IMG/VR virus record: IMGVR_UViG_3300046559_001153
Coordinates: 160,271-224,270 of that record
Reading direction: 5' to 3' (one strand)
Source: a virus
Length of the DNA: 64,000 nt
The stretch's first letter is position 1. Each line of letters begins with the position of its first letter. Shown one piece after another: positions 50,394 to 59,938 of the stretch. The notes below the pieces were generated by a model, which was not told the DNA's origin, did no database searches, and worked only from the letters and a program-made list of their open reading frames with translations. Position numbers and translations under genes: made by a program.

Positions 50394-51296
50394 ATGCCCA
50401 TCGTCTTACTACCCGCGACGACATCCCCGGCGGCCGCTCTTACGCCCTGTCCAGTGGCTCCATGTATCTCGGATTGCAACCCGTTTTTGCGCGTCGTTGT
50501 GAACAACATCTTCGCCGGCGGGACACGAGTCACGTGGGATCTACGCCCTGACTTCAATGACCCCGGGCCCTTCACGTTCCAATTACAGGTTGGTCGATCA
50601 GGCGTCGCTACGGCAGACGACTGGGAAGACGTCGGCATGTCGATCCAGGACACCTTCTACGCAATCGACCCTGATCAACGAGTTTTCGGCAAAACAAACT
50701 GGACCCACTACCGAGTAGTTTTGAGCGACAGCGCGGGCATCTACTATTCGAATCCCCAATCAGGCGTTGGCGCCCTCGGCGTCCGTGGATGGAGACTGGC
50801 CAGGGAAGTCACCCGCAAGGAATCGATTCGCCACAGATTTGCCAGCACTCGAGGCTTTCTACTCAAACGGAAGTACCACGGCACAAAGTGTCCGGTCTGT
50901 CTCGATTACCAGACCGGCGAGGTTCGACAACCCTATTGTGCCACGTGCTACGGAACAAAATGGGTAGGCGGATATTACCTGCCCCTGCCGTGCGTTTACG
51001 CCGACCTGGGACTCGACGCTCACCACACTCAGATTGACGCGGGCGGTCGCACACAGACCACGGACAGTGTCGCCGTCATGGCCCGGATGCTGGGAGCTCC
51101 CCAACTGGGCGAGGACGACGTCTGGGTCAGTGAAGACGACGATCGCCGATACTACGTGCACAGAATCGTTAACCAGGCAGAGTTCCGCGGCGTGCCGATC
51201 GTCATTGTGGCCGAGTTGCGAGTCGTTCCCTTCTCTGATACCGTTTACCAGATCACGATTCCTGACCATCTGCCCAACATCCAATTGCCGAACTAA
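50394..51296 (+). CDS. zinc-ribbon virion protein, possible neck/connector
   Basis: The 300-residue protein begins with a beta-sandwich-like half (FAGGTRVTWDLRPDF, TFQLQVGRSG, THYRVVLSDSAGIYY). A zinc ribbon follows at ~162-187: CPVC and CATCYGTKWVGGYYLP. The C-terminal domain (ADLGLDAHHTQIDAGGRTQT, DDVWVSEDDDRRYYVHRI) is beta-rich. Similar Cys-pair proteins occur near tail-completion genes of large phages, as here. A head-tail connector or baseplate role is a guess. Confidence 0.55.
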   Translation: MPIVLLPATTSPAAALTPCPVAPCISDCNPFLRVVVNNIFAGGTRVTWDLRPDFNDPGPFTFQLQVGRSGVATADDWEDVGMSIQDTFYAIDPDQRVFGKTNWTHYRVVLSDSAGIYYSNPQSGVGALGVRGWRLAREVTRKESIRHRFASTRGFLLKRKYHGTKCPVCLDYQTGEVRQPYCATCYGTKWVGGYYLPLPCVYADLGLDAHHTQIDAGGRTQTTDSVAVMARMLGAPQLGEDDVWVSEDDDRRYYVHRIVNQAEFRGVPIVIVAELRVVPFSDTVYQITIPDHLPNIQLPN

Positions 51297-51514
51297 TGCC
51301 CCGTATCCCAGACAATTTTGGTCAGTTTCCCCGGTCTCCCGCTTTAGGCCCGGAGCTACCAAAGCCCGTACTGCCGAAAGCACCAACGGTCCCAAAAGCA
51401 CACAGCATTCCCGATTCGGCCAAGTCACCATTCCTTTCCACGATCAGCATTAAAAAGTTCTCGGTTGATCCGGCATCCGTGTTTCGCCAGATGTTTGGTG
51501 CGACCCCCAAATGA
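51296..51514 (+). CDS. small proline-rich protein
   Basis: The 72-residue product starts at a TAATG overlap and ends overlapping the next start (ATGA), so it is embedded in a coupled run. It is Pro/Lys-rich and disordered (LPKPVLPKAPTVPKAHSIP) with a possible helical end (VDPASVFRQMFGATPK). It may be a linker peptide of the particle; the function is unknown. Confidence 0.5.
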   Translation: MPRIPDNFGQFPRSPALGPELPKPVLPKAPTVPKAHSIPDSAKSPFLSTISIKKFSVDPASVFRQMFGATPK

Positions 51515-52155
51515 CTCAGCCCACAAACAACGGTCAGGCCAGCTTCCTCGGGCACCTGGCCAGCAATTTGACGTCGTTGGGCATGCGTCCATTGGTCCTG
51601 ACAGGATTTTTTCGCGATTATCTTATCCGCTGTTTTAATGAGCCGGATCAGATTGAGGAGCCCGATCTCCGGGCCTTCCTGTGGTCTACGGAAGAAGCCG
51701 CGACAATCTTGATTGCCGACGCTTACGACTACGACCCCAACCGAACTGAACGACGTCCGGCCGTCCTGATCAAAAGGAACGCCTACCAGAACGCCAGGCT
51801 GTCTGTCGGCGATTTTGCCGGGTTTGACGCCCGGACAATGGACCAGAAATTCAGCACAATCTGGGTTGGTAGCCACACGATTTTCTGCATCTACGGGACA
51901 GGCGCCGGGGTGGAATTACTGGCCACCGAGGTGCAGCGACGGTTGACGAAATTCACCAGAGCGATTACCACTGAGTTGAATCTGCAGAAATATCAGGTTA
52001 TGCAAGTTGGTGAAATTTCCGTTCTGGAAGAGGCTCAACAGAACTTTTGCGTTCCAATTACAGTCGGGATCGCATACGATGAGAACTGGGAACTCCGGTA
52101 TGAGGCTCCCGTTCTGAGACGAATCGGCTTGAAGGCGTTGTTCGGGTTGAAATAA
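51511..52155 (+). CDS. putative tail terminator/completion protein
   Basis: The 214-residue protein lies directly before the sheath gene, the usual position of tail terminator or completion proteins. It has mixed alpha/beta sequence (RRPAVLIKRNAYQNARLSVG, HTIFCIYGTGAGVELLATEV) and ends with ITVGIAYDENWELRYEAPVLR, similar to strands of neck proteins. No family-defining motif is visible. Confidence 0.55.
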   Translation: MTQPTNNGQASFLGHLASNLTSLGMRPLVLTGFFRDYLIRCFNEPDQIEEPDLRAFLWSTEEAATILIADAYDYDPNRTERRPAVLIKRNAYQNARLSVGDFAGFDARTMDQKFSTIWVGSHTIFCIYGTGAGVELLATEVQRRLTKFTRAITTELNLQKYQVMQVGEISVLEEAQQNFCVPITVGIAYDENWELRYEAPVLRRIGLKALFGLK

Positions 52156-52174
52156 TCCGGCTGGGATTGCCGGA
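52156..52174 (+). promoter_or_regulatory. stem-loop before the sheath gene
   Basis: TCCGGC and GCCGGA pair around a 7-base loop immediately after the stop at 52155. GCAAGGAAG follows as the ribosome binding site of the sheath gene. No T run is present. Confidence 0.35.
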
Positions 52175-52198
52175 GTCTAAGTTGCAAGGAAGCTGCCC

Positions 52199-55000
52199 AT
52201 GAGCTACGTGCTCCCGCAAGTCCAAGTCTTTCAACAGCTGAACAATCTGCCGACCTCGGTCGCGCATCCGCTGAATGCCCACATCACCGCTCCAAATGGC
52301 CAGCTTGTCCGATACTCGCAGGCCTCGGAAAAGGAACAGGGCTTCCTTGGGTACTACGATCCAACCACGCAGAACTGCTACTCCTGGCCCAATCAGCCGG
52401 CCGGCAGCCTGATCGACCTGACCTACACTCAGGTCTGGATCCAGAACGCCCTGCTTAACTACTTCTCTGAGGTGGCGACAGGCGGTGGCGATATCAAAAC
52501 GGTCGCCAACTACCCAAACGAGATCAAGTCACAGAGCCTTTCATTTATCTCGAACGGTACGACTTACCCGCGATCGAGCCAGTTCAATTCCCGCGACGTC
52601 CAGATTGGTGACATCGCCAGGGTGCGAACCGTTATCGGTCCCACCACGTACACCACATGGAGTACCGTGCAGGGCTTCGTCGGTGATGTGATCGCCGCAA
52701 GCGTCAGCGGGGCATTCGTCGACCCGGGCAATCCGTCAGCTCAGTCGTTCAGCGCGAGCGTGATGCGTGTCTCCGGACCCGAAAACTGCGTCAGCGTTCA
52801 GGTCAACGGGGCCGGCTACAACGGTCTGGCCAGCGGTTACGTCAGCGAAACCTACTCGATCACCGTCACCCGTTCGTCGTCGCACGGAAATTACACCACG
52901 GCCACGGTCAAGGTGACCTCAGGCAGCGGCACTGATAATCAGGCGTCTGTTGTGCCTGCCGCGGTCGGCACGCCAACCGCCATCGGTACCCGCGGCCTGC
53001 TAGTCACGTTCCACGAAGACGAGTCGGCCCACTGCTCGATCTCGGCTCAAGCTCAGGGCCACATCTCGGCGGTTGACCTGCTTGTCGGACAGACCTGGCT
53101 GGTTACCGTCAACCAGTCTTACACGCCGTCCGTGCCCACCTCGGGTGGAACCTACACCGGTTTGAACAACACGACCTACATCGTTACAGTGACCCAGGGA
53201 GGGCTGTTCTCTTCCTCGTCTGAACCGCAGATCTCCGTGGCCGACTCGCTCGGGCTGGACATCAGCGGACCGACCACCGTACCCACCACAGGCTTCGCTG
53301 TCCCGATCGGGACGCAAGGCACGACGATCTCGTTTGCCGGCACTGGCCTTCGACTGGGCAATCGATACACGGTCAATGTGACCGCCCAGGCCGCCGGGGC
53401 AATGAAGACGATCGTGCTGGCCAACAACCTGAACCCGAACATCCCGGCCGGCACATCGGTCGACGTGTCTCTGTACATCCTCAAGCCTGCGTTGCAGATC
53501 TCGGCCAACCGTCTCGGGTTCGCTCCTCAGACCAACTGGAACACGTCCGAAACGCAAATCTGCATCCAGGGCGGGATTGTCGGGTACGACCCGACGTGGA
53601 CCAGCGGCGGCGTCATGCTGGCCTTGCCGGTCAACTCGTCTGTGTCGCAGAACTACGGTCGCGTCTATGTCCAGTACAGGGCGTGGCTGACCAACCTGGT
53701 GAGCACGTTCAACAGCTTGAGCGATCCGTCCGGCGTCCTGACGGCCATTCCGGGCCAGTTGGATCCGGATAATCCGCTGTCGTATGGTGTGTTCCTGGCT
53801 TTGTCCAACAGCAACGGTTCCGCGGTCGGTTACACGGCTGTGTCGGACCCGACCTCGATTGCTGCCTGGCAGGCCGCTTTGCAAGTCATCGCCGGAAGAA
53901 CGGACGTTTATGGCCTTGTGCCACTGACGCACAACCAGCAGGTTCTGCAGTTGTGGCAGGGGCATGTGCAAGCCTACTCGTCCCCGACCATCAACCAGTG
54001 GCGTGTCATGTGGACCGCCTTGCAGGATGTGCCGACTTCGGCCGTCGTAAGTTCCGCCACGTCGACTGACGGCAATACCGTTCTGGCAACCATCATCGAC
54101 AATCCGAACGCAGTCGGCATCCAATACAATCTGCTCACCGTTCCGGCTCTCAACGGGCAGTTCGTAACGAATGGCGTTCGAGCCGGTGACATCGTTCGCT
54201 ACCTGTACGTCGGTGACGGATTCGGTAACTTCACCTTCACCGACTTCTCGGTTGCACAGGTGCTCAATCAAGACTCCCTGTTGCTGTCGACGTCCAGCTC
54301 GGTTCCGGTTTCAACGCCACAGAAGGTCGAGATCTGGAGAAATCTGGCGCCGACCGACGAGGCGACAGCCATCCAAGTGCAGGCTGGTGCGTTCGGTTCA
54401 ACTCGAGTACGAGCTGTCTGGCCCGACACGATCAACACCGGTTCGGCCACAATCGACGGGTACTTTCTGTGCTGTGCTCTCGCCGGGCTCCGCAGCGGTG
54501 TTGTCCCGCAGCAAGGCATGACGAATCTTCAGATCACCGGATTCACTTCCGTACCCCGCACGGTCAACAAGTTTGACCGCGACCAGCTCGACCAGATGGC
54601 TGGCAACGGTGTTTGGATCGTGACGTCCAACCCGCAGTCGGGCGACATCTACACGAGACACGCTGTGACGACGGGCCCGTACGCGATTCTCGACGAACGC
54701 GAAGAGATGATCGTTTCGAACATCGACTCGATCTCTTACCGATTCGCTGAGACCTTCGCTCCGTTCATCGGTGTGGTCAACGCGGTTCCAACCCTGCTGA
54801 ACATCTTGACGGTCGAAGGACGAGCTCTGATCGAAGTGTTGAAATCGGAACTGTTCACCCCGAGTCTGGGCGGGCAGATCATCGACGCGACGATCGCGAG
54901 TATCGAAATCAGTGCCCTGTCAGCTGACACGGTCAACATGACTGTCACTGGTACGGCACCGGCTCCTTTGAATCAGTTCGTGATTAACCTTTCGTTCTAG
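52199..55000 (+). CDS. contractile tail sheath protein
   Basis: The 933-residue protein is the expected size for a large phage sheath with inserted domains. The N-terminus (SYVLPQVQVFQQL) recalls sheath N-arms. Several beta-sandwich insertions occur between ~100 and 480. The C-terminal ~160 residues are the clearest: GMTNLQITGFTSVPR, GNGVWIVTSNPQSGDIYTRH, EEMIVSNIDSISYRFAETF and a final TVNMTVTGTAPAPLNQFVIN. This matches the conserved sheath C-terminal domain and end strand. The tube gene follows. Confidence 0.85.
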   Translation: MSYVLPQVQVFQQLNNLPTSVAHPLNAHITAPNGQLVRYSQASEKEQGFLGYYDPTTQNCYSWPNQPAGSLIDLTYTQVWIQNALLNYFSEVATGGGDIKTVANYPNEIKSQSLSFISNGTTYPRSSQFNSRDVQIGDIARVRTVIGPTTYTTWSTVQGFVGDVIAASVSGAFVDPGNPSAQSFSASVMRVSGPENCVSVQVNGAGYNGLASGYVSETYSITVTRSSSHGNYTTATVKVTSGSGTDNQASVVPAAVGTPTAIGTRGLLVTFHEDESAHCSISAQAQGHISAVDLLVGQTWLVTVNQSYTPSVPTSGGTYTGLNNTTYIVTVTQGGLFSSSSEPQISVADSLGLDISGPTTVPTTGFAVPIGTQGTTISFAGTGLRLGNRYTVNVTAQAAGAMKTIVLANNLNPNIPAGTSVDVSLYILKPALQISANRLGFAPQTNWNTSETQICIQGGIVGYDPTWTSGGVMLALPVNSSVSQNYGRVYVQYRAWLTNLVSTFNSLSDPSGVLTAIPGQLDPDNPLSYGVFLALSNSNGSAVGYTAVSDPTSIAAWQAALQVIAGRTDVYGLVPLTHNQQVLQLWQGHVQAYSSPTINQWRVMWTALQDVPTSAVVSSATSTDGNTVLATIIDNPNAVGIQYNLLTVPALNGQFVTNGVRAGDIVRYLYVGDGFGNFTFTDFSVAQVLNQDSLLLSTSSSVPVSTPQKVEIWRNLAPTDEATAIQVQAGAFGSTRVRAVWPDTINTGSATIDGYFLCCALAGLRSGVVPQQGMTNLQITGFTSVPRTVNKFDRDQLDQMAGNGVWIVTSNPQSGDIYTRHAVTTGPYAILDEREEMIVSNIDSISYRFAETFAPFIGVVNAVPTLLNILTVEGRALIEVLKSELFTPSLGGQIIDATIASIEISALSADTVNMTVTGTAPAPLNQFVINLSF

Positions 55001-55010
55001 TCGATAATCG

Positions 55011-55032
55011 CTCGTTCGGTTCGCTGAACGAG
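55011..55032 (+). promoter_or_regulatory. stem-loop before the tube gene
   Basis: CTCGTTC and GAACGAG form a 7-bp stem with an 8-base loop, followed by the strong AAGGAGG of the tube gene. This is the same layout as before the decoration, capsid and sheath genes. Confidence 0.35.
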
Positions 55033-55056
55033 AGTCCCACGCAAGGAGGCGTGAAT

Positions 55057-55524
55057 ATGGCTGCTGACATTTTCTCGGGTGCTGCAAGTCGGTTCGCCGG
55101 TTCGTTCGCGGCACAAAACGCCAGCATCACCTTCTCGAATGGCCAGATCCAGGCCGGTGCCCTGGTTCAGACAGCCAACTTCGGTTACGCCCAGTCCGTC
55201 ACCCGTCTGTACGAAGTGGGACAGGACGTGGTGTACTACATCGGCGGACGAACCCAAGGACAGATCAGCCTGGCTCGAGTGATCGGCCCGTCTGTTCTGC
55301 TGCAAGCCTTCTACGCGACCTACGGCGACGTCTGCCAGGCGGCCATGAACAACATCGCCTTCAACCTGGTCAGCCGCTGTGCGAGCAATTCACCGACGTT
55401 CCTGTGCAAGTATGTGGTGATCACCAACGTGGGCTTTGGCGTCAGTGCCGGCGACATGGTGGTCAATGAAAGCAGCTCGGCCATCTTCTCCGCGATGGAG
55501 TACACCGACCACGGCGGCGGCTGA
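55057..55524 (+). CDS. tail tube protein
   Basis: The ATG at 55057 has AAGGAGG at ideal spacing; the in-frame GTG at 55051 is too close to it. The 155-residue product sits immediately after the sheath and is beta-rich (NASITFSNGQIQAGALVQTA, DVVYYIGGRTQGQISLARVI, CKYVVITNVGFGVSAGDMVV), with the two-sheet composition of T4 gp19-like tube proteins. The call is mostly by position, size and expression signals. Confidence 0.8.
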   Translation: MAADIFSGAASRFAGSFAAQNASITFSNGQIQAGALVQTANFGYAQSVTRLYEVGQDVVYYIGGRTQGQISLARVIGPSVLLQAFYATYGDVCQAAMNNIAFNLVSRCASNSPTFLCKYVVITNVGFGVSAGDMVVNESSSAIFSAMEYTDHGGG

Positions 55525-55615
55525 AAATAAGTTTCCGGGTTGAGTTGGGTTTGTGATAAGCTGCAAGCCCTAGCGCCACTGGCGCGACTAACCGCACCCC
55601 ACCGGAGGTGAGTAG

Positions 55616-58315
55616 ATGGATCTGGTTGATTTTTTTAGGGCCGCGGCCGACCCCCGTATCCAGGAATTGGCTCGCAAATTATCAGGCCTCGCTGCCGGGC
55701 GTGATACGCCTGGTGACTTCGCCGAAAATCCCTGGCTCTCTCGGGCTGTTGATCGACTGTCACAGCCTGACCCGTCCGCGCCCATCAAAATGGGCTTCAT
55801 CCGGGTCGCCATCCCCTACAACAACTGGTACAGCGTACAGATGGAGGCCGGGCAAGGCTTCCAGTACTGCTGTCAGTTAAGCTCGACAGGTCTACAGCCG
55901 GCTGGCGTTCGATGCATGTCGACTCTGCCTGTCGGGGCCCGCGTCCTCGTGTTGAAGATGGCCGGCATGTCGTTTGGCGTCATCCTCGGTGTGGTGCCGT
56001 CCCTGTCCGCGGCGGTCAATTCGAACTTCCTGCCCGACAAAATCAACTACGGCTCTGGCGTCGGCTTCATGGTCGACGGGGCCTACTCGGCTTTCATCAA
56101 GTACCTGTCCAACAAGGGGTTTGTCCAAGACTTCTCTTGCGGCCGCCCGTTGGACGGTACGGGCAGCGGTGAGTTCGGGTACATGTCCGAGACGGGAATC
56201 GGCCTGTTCATGGATTCCTTCCAGGCCTATCTGCGGGTTAACGAGACGTGTGGCCTGTTCCTGAACTACTTCGACAGCTACATGCGACTGGCCGGGTGGA
56301 ACATGGACTGGCAGACAGTCAGTCATGAGCGGCAAATCCGTGATGACGAGGGGGAGATCGCCGACTACGAGGGGATGGCTGTCTACCCGTGGGAGTCAGT
56401 CGGCAGTCTGGACCCAAAAACCGGCATGCTGACGATGAATACGAATGACCAGGGAATCCAATACCAGGGGCTGACGTCGAAGCTAGAGCCCACCTACCCG
56501 GACACACAGCCCTTCTACCGTTGCCAGCGCTACGGCGGCTATCTCGGTCAGGGCGGCCGACGGGCGTTGATCGTGCCGGGCCGGACTGGCGGTGTGCAGC
56601 GATACCAGGATGTGCCAAAGACGACATTGGACCGCGGACTGTTTGACGAGAGCGTCGGCCTGGATGGCTCTTATCTGTTGCGAAGTGCCCACTCGATCTC
56701 CTTCACCAAACGCGTGAACATCCCCGTCCCCAAACGGATTCGTTTGCCAGAAGATCAGCGGAATGACAGCGATAACACGCAGAACTACAAGGCGTCTGGT
56801 CAGTTCGGGTCGGGGCCACCGCACCAGGTTGGCAACCTGCCCGTGCAGCAGGCGCCGGATCCTGCTCCTCTGTTCGGAGCGGCTACGACCAATGATTTCC
56901 GAGCGTACAACGGCAACTGGAAGGCCTTGCATCCGTTCGCCTACCATACCGGGGATTTCAACCTGCCCCAAGAATCGGATTCCGGATGGTCGAATCAGGC
57001 TAAGCTAGACTTCTCCCGATTGACTGGAACAAACGCGGCCAGCTCCCTGCCGTTGCCGCCAGCGAAACAGCTCAACGTCGACAGCCGATACGGGCAGACT
57101 GACTTCTTCCAGTCTGAATCGTACATCCATCAACTGCCAGACGGGGGCGTTGTCTTCGGCGACGGGTACGGGTCAGAGATCTCGATGACCGGGGGAAACA
57201 TCTACATGAGCTGCCCCGGCAGCATCTACATGATGCCCGGTCGCAACCTGGTGGCCTGGGCCGGTGACGATCTGATCGCCCGGGCTCGAAATTCGATAGA
57301 CATCACGGCGACCAACAAAGACGTACGGATCAAGGCCCAGGCCAACATGCAGATGCAGGCTGTCGGCGTGTTGGTTGAGAGCACAGGCTCTGGGCCAACT
57401 CAGGGCTTCGACGGAAAAATCGGCGAAAACGTGCAATCGTCTGGCATCCTGCTCAAGAGCAAGGCAGCCCCGCTGTCAGTCTGGACGGCCGGTGTTTACA
57501 TCAGCACGGGTGTTGGCGACGTGGCTTCGGGCAACATCATATTGGACGCCGGGCAAGGTGCGGCTGACGTGCAGATCAATGCCCGGGACTTTGACCGGTT
57601 CATCACGAACGTCTCTCGAGATATTTTCGGAAGCAACGGCAACATTCAGCAGGTCAATCTTTATTCAGGAATCGCCGCGATCATCTGTACCCCGCTCACG
57701 ATCAATGGAACAACGGCCGTTCTTAGCGGGGGTATGCTCGTCTCTGGCAATGTCGACGTGACAGGAGAAGTCAGTACGCCCGCCCCAGACGGACGCATGG
57801 GCGTTCTCGAGGGAAGATCCTTATCCGAGGTCACGAACGATCTGTCCAAAGACAATCAAAGTGCTCAGTCGGTGGTGCAAGACGGACAAAAGTCTTGGGG
57901 CTACTTCAGCCAAGCCTATTACCAGACCGGCGAGCAGGGAGACAAGGCCCTGGTCCCTCAGATCGGTTTCAGCTACCGCGATGATGGGATTCAATACGGC
58001 ACTCAGTCGTTCATGCTGGTCGAGTCGCGGTGGCAAAGGATGGTTCGTGCTGGTGATGCAACCGGAGGATCTCCGTGGAACGAGAAGGGAATTACCTACC
58101 AGAACAATCAGCTTTACCCGTTCCCCGGCTTGATCGGATTCGGTACGAGCAGCCAGGCCATGCTGTCTCCGGCAGCGTCCACGTTAACTGGCCCAAATGG
58201 TGTTGCCGTCGATCGAACAGCCAGCCAGAGTAATCCGTACACGTCGAATAGCGGGCTGCCTGCGACTGGCAGCTGGCAAAAATTCTCACTTAACACGTTC
58301 CTGTCCCTCGGTTGA
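55616..58315 (+). CDS. baseplate spike / VgrG-gp5-like protein
   Basis: The 899-residue protein starts after CGGAGGTG. An N-terminal OB-fold-like domain (~58-135: KMGFIRVAIPYNNWYSVQME, VGARVLVLKMAGMSFGVILG) resembles gp5/VgrG. A large middle region follows, then a triple-stranded beta-helix-type repeat region (~515-600: SEISMTGGNIYMSCPGSIYM, ARNSIDITATNKDVRIKAQA) as in VgrG and gp5 C-termini. The C-terminal part is an extra domain. It likely forms the membrane-puncturing spike. Its place between tube and chaperone genes is unusual. Confidence 0.75.
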   Translation: MDLVDFFRAAADPRIQELARKLSGLAAGRDTPGDFAENPWLSRAVDRLSQPDPSAPIKMGFIRVAIPYNNWYSVQMEAGQGFQYCCQLSSTGLQPAGVRCMSTLPVGARVLVLKMAGMSFGVILGVVPSLSAAVNSNFLPDKINYGSGVGFMVDGAYSAFIKYLSNKGFVQDFSCGRPLDGTGSGEFGYMSETGIGLFMDSFQAYLRVNETCGLFLNYFDSYMRLAGWNMDWQTVSHERQIRDDEGEIADYEGMAVYPWESVGSLDPKTGMLTMNTNDQGIQYQGLTSKLEPTYPDTQPFYRCQRYGGYLGQGGRRALIVPGRTGGVQRYQDVPKTTLDRGLFDESVGLDGSYLLRSAHSISFTKRVNIPVPKRIRLPEDQRNDSDNTQNYKASGQFGSGPPHQVGNLPVQQAPDPAPLFGAATTNDFRAYNGNWKALHPFAYHTGDFNLPQESDSGWSNQAKLDFSRLTGTNAASSLPLPPAKQLNVDSRYGQTDFFQSESYIHQLPDGGVVFGDGYGSEISMTGGNIYMSCPGSIYMMPGRNLVAWAGDDLIARARNSIDITATNKDVRIKAQANMQMQAVGVLVESTGSGPTQGFDGKIGENVQSSGILLKSKAAPLSVWTAGVYISTGVGDVASGNIILDAGQGAADVQINARDFDRFITNVSRDIFGSNGNIQQVNLYSGIAAIICTPLTINGTTAVLSGGMLVSGNVDVTGEVSTPAPDGRMGVLEGRSLSEVTNDLSKDNQSAQSVVQDGQKSWGYFSQAYYQTGEQGDKALVPQIGFSYRDDGIQYGTQSFMLVESRWQRMVRAGDATGGSPWNEKGITYQNNQLYPFPGLIGFGTSSQAMLSPAASTLTGPNGVAVDRTASQSNPYTSNSGLPATGSWQKFSLNTFLSLG

Positions 58316-58325
58316 AAGGTATCAA

Positions 58326-59459
58326 ATGAGCGAGTTCGTCACGCCCCACACTCTCAAAACCCCAGGCGACCTGATGTCGGCTATGCCGGGTGGCGGCCCC
58401 ACAGCTCCAAACACACTGGGGAGGATGCCGCTGATCGCTGGCGGTGTCTATCGCGTCACTAAGTTAAACCCAAACGAAGAGGCTCAACTTCAGGCTATCG
58501 GTGTAGACACGAGCCAGGGCCTGCCGTCGAACACCGGTGAAATGGTGCAGAGGATCGTGCAGGAAAGCCAGTCGTTCGTGCCGTCTGTTCCGCCGGATTT
58601 CAAACCGACCGGGAAGTACAATCCCATCCCCCTGGACCAGCTGCCGAAAGAGAAACAGGCCCAGATCAGGGCGGAGATCGCTGCGGCTCAGGCTGAGCTT
58701 GCCAGACAGGAGCAAGGGGAAGCTCTCGGTGAACCGGGGAAACCGTTGGCCATTCAGACGGCGTTTGACCAAGCGCAGCGAAGCGTCGAGATTTTCGACG
58801 ACTCGAGCCCGCCGCCGGCCGCGGCTAAAGCAGCTCCAGTCGCCACGGCATCGCCCGCTGCATCCGTGTCGCCAACCGGTGCTGACGCGGCCAATCGAAA
58901 CTGTCCGCACTGCGGCTGGGACCAGGCCGTGTTAGATGACGTGTCTGTTGAATCGACTGACAAGATGGTCTTCCTTCATGCCAGCCTGGGTGACGTGCCA
59001 TTTGAGAAGATCTACAGCCTCTACGACGGCGGGCTGAAGATCACGTTTCGCACACTGACGTCATTTGAGCTTGATGCCATTTACAAGGCTGTGTCTCGAA
59101 AGGTCGAGAGCGACGAGTTGCAGCTGATGCAAGAACGATGGGAGATGATTAACCGTTTCCGCCTGGCCCTGCAGATCAAACGGGTTGACCGCCCCGACAA
59201 AACGGTTGATTTTCCGGACGGGTATGATGCGGATACCAACCCCGGCGCCAAGACCTTCTGGTCTCAGAAAGTGCCAGCCGAGCAATCGCTCGCCCCGATG
59301 GACTGGATCGAATTGCATGTCAGAAGCGTAGCCATGCGTAACGAATCGACTTTCCGTATCATTCAAAAAGCCTGCGGCCATTTCGGCCGTCTGGTCGGCA
59401 AACTGGAGGAGATGGCTGATACACCGGATTTTTGGGAACCGACCGGAGCCTCATCCTGA
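58326..59459 (+). CDS. putative tail assembly chaperone (first reading frame)
   Basis: The ATG at 58326 follows GAAAGG; longer in-frame starts would overlap the spike gene. The 377-residue product has a disordered Pro/Ala-rich N-terminal half, a single zinc-type CPHCGWD at ~195, and a helical C-terminal domain (TFRTLTSFELDAIYKAVSRK, RWEMINRFRLALQIKRVDR). It precedes a second short frame and the tape measure gene, the standard place of tail assembly chaperones. Confidence 0.6.
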   Translation: MSEFVTPHTLKTPGDLMSAMPGGGPTAPNTLGRMPLIAGGVYRVTKLNPNEEAQLQAIGVDTSQGLPSNTGEMVQRIVQESQSFVPSVPPDFKPTGKYNPIPLDQLPKEKQAQIRAEIAAAQAELARQEQGEALGEPGKPLAIQTAFDQAQRSVEIFDDSSPPPAAAKAAPVATASPAASVSPTGADAANRNCPHCGWDQAVLDDVSVESTDKMVFLHASLGDVPFEKIYSLYDGGLKITFRTLTSFELDAIYKAVSRKVESDELQLMQERWEMINRFRLALQIKRVDRPDKTVDFPDGYDADTNPGAKTFWSQKVPAEQSLAPMDWIELHVRSVAMRNESTFRIIQKACGHFGRLVGKLEEMADTPDFWEPTGASS

Positions 59460-59461
59460 GT

Positions 59462-59938
59462 ATGCGAGCGTACGCTGCCGGGCTGATCGATTTCAGTAAA
59501 TCGAGATTCGAAGACCCGGCCTGGTGGCGACGTCTTCGGTTTATTCTGGATGAGCTGGGCGATCAAACCGATAGAGATTACGTCAAATTCAAACATCGGC
59601 ACAGCCTTGCTCTGGTCGGCAGTATCCCGGACAACAACTTAAATATCCAGTTTTTGAAGGACGCGGCAGACGCCTACGACGCCGTCACCAAGCGGATTTA
59701 TCCGTGGCATGACAACACGGCGGTTGAAAAGAGGGAACACGAAGCGATCGCCGAGCAGTACAATACAGCTGTCGGTGACATGAACGATCCGGCTTATCGT
59801 CAGCAGGTGAATCTGCTGGTCGAGGAACTGAATCAACGCCGACTTAGCGCTCTGCAGAGTAACAAGGAACGAGAGGAAGAAGCTCGCAAACTGGCCCTGT
59901 CCAGGGTCAAGCCGCGAACTAGGAACAGGAAACGCTGA
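59462..59938 (+). CDS. putative second tail chaperone frame
   Basis: The 158-residue helical product begins at an ATG two bases after the previous stop (TGAGTATG) without a good ribosome binding site. Its frame is -1 relative to the upstream gene and stays open back to 59420, so a -1 shift near TTTTTGG (59429-59435) could fuse it to the first frame, as in classical G-GT chaperone pairs; simple reinitiation is the alternative. The stop overlaps the tape measure start (TGATG). Confidence 0.6.
   Translation: MRAYAAGLIDFSKSRFEDPAWWRRLRFILDELGDQTDRDYVKFKHRHSLALVGSIPDNNLNIQFLKDAADAYDAVTKRIYPWHDNTAVEKREHEAIAEQYNTAVGDMNDPAYRQQVNLLVEELNQRRLSALQSNKEREEEARKLALSRVKPRTRNRKR

Noticed and set aside
53000-54271. 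Long antisense open frame (423 codons) opposite the sheath gene
   Set aside because: It is a codon-bias shadow of the GC-rich sheath gene: the product is Arg/His/Asp-rich without domains and lacks a ribosome binding site.
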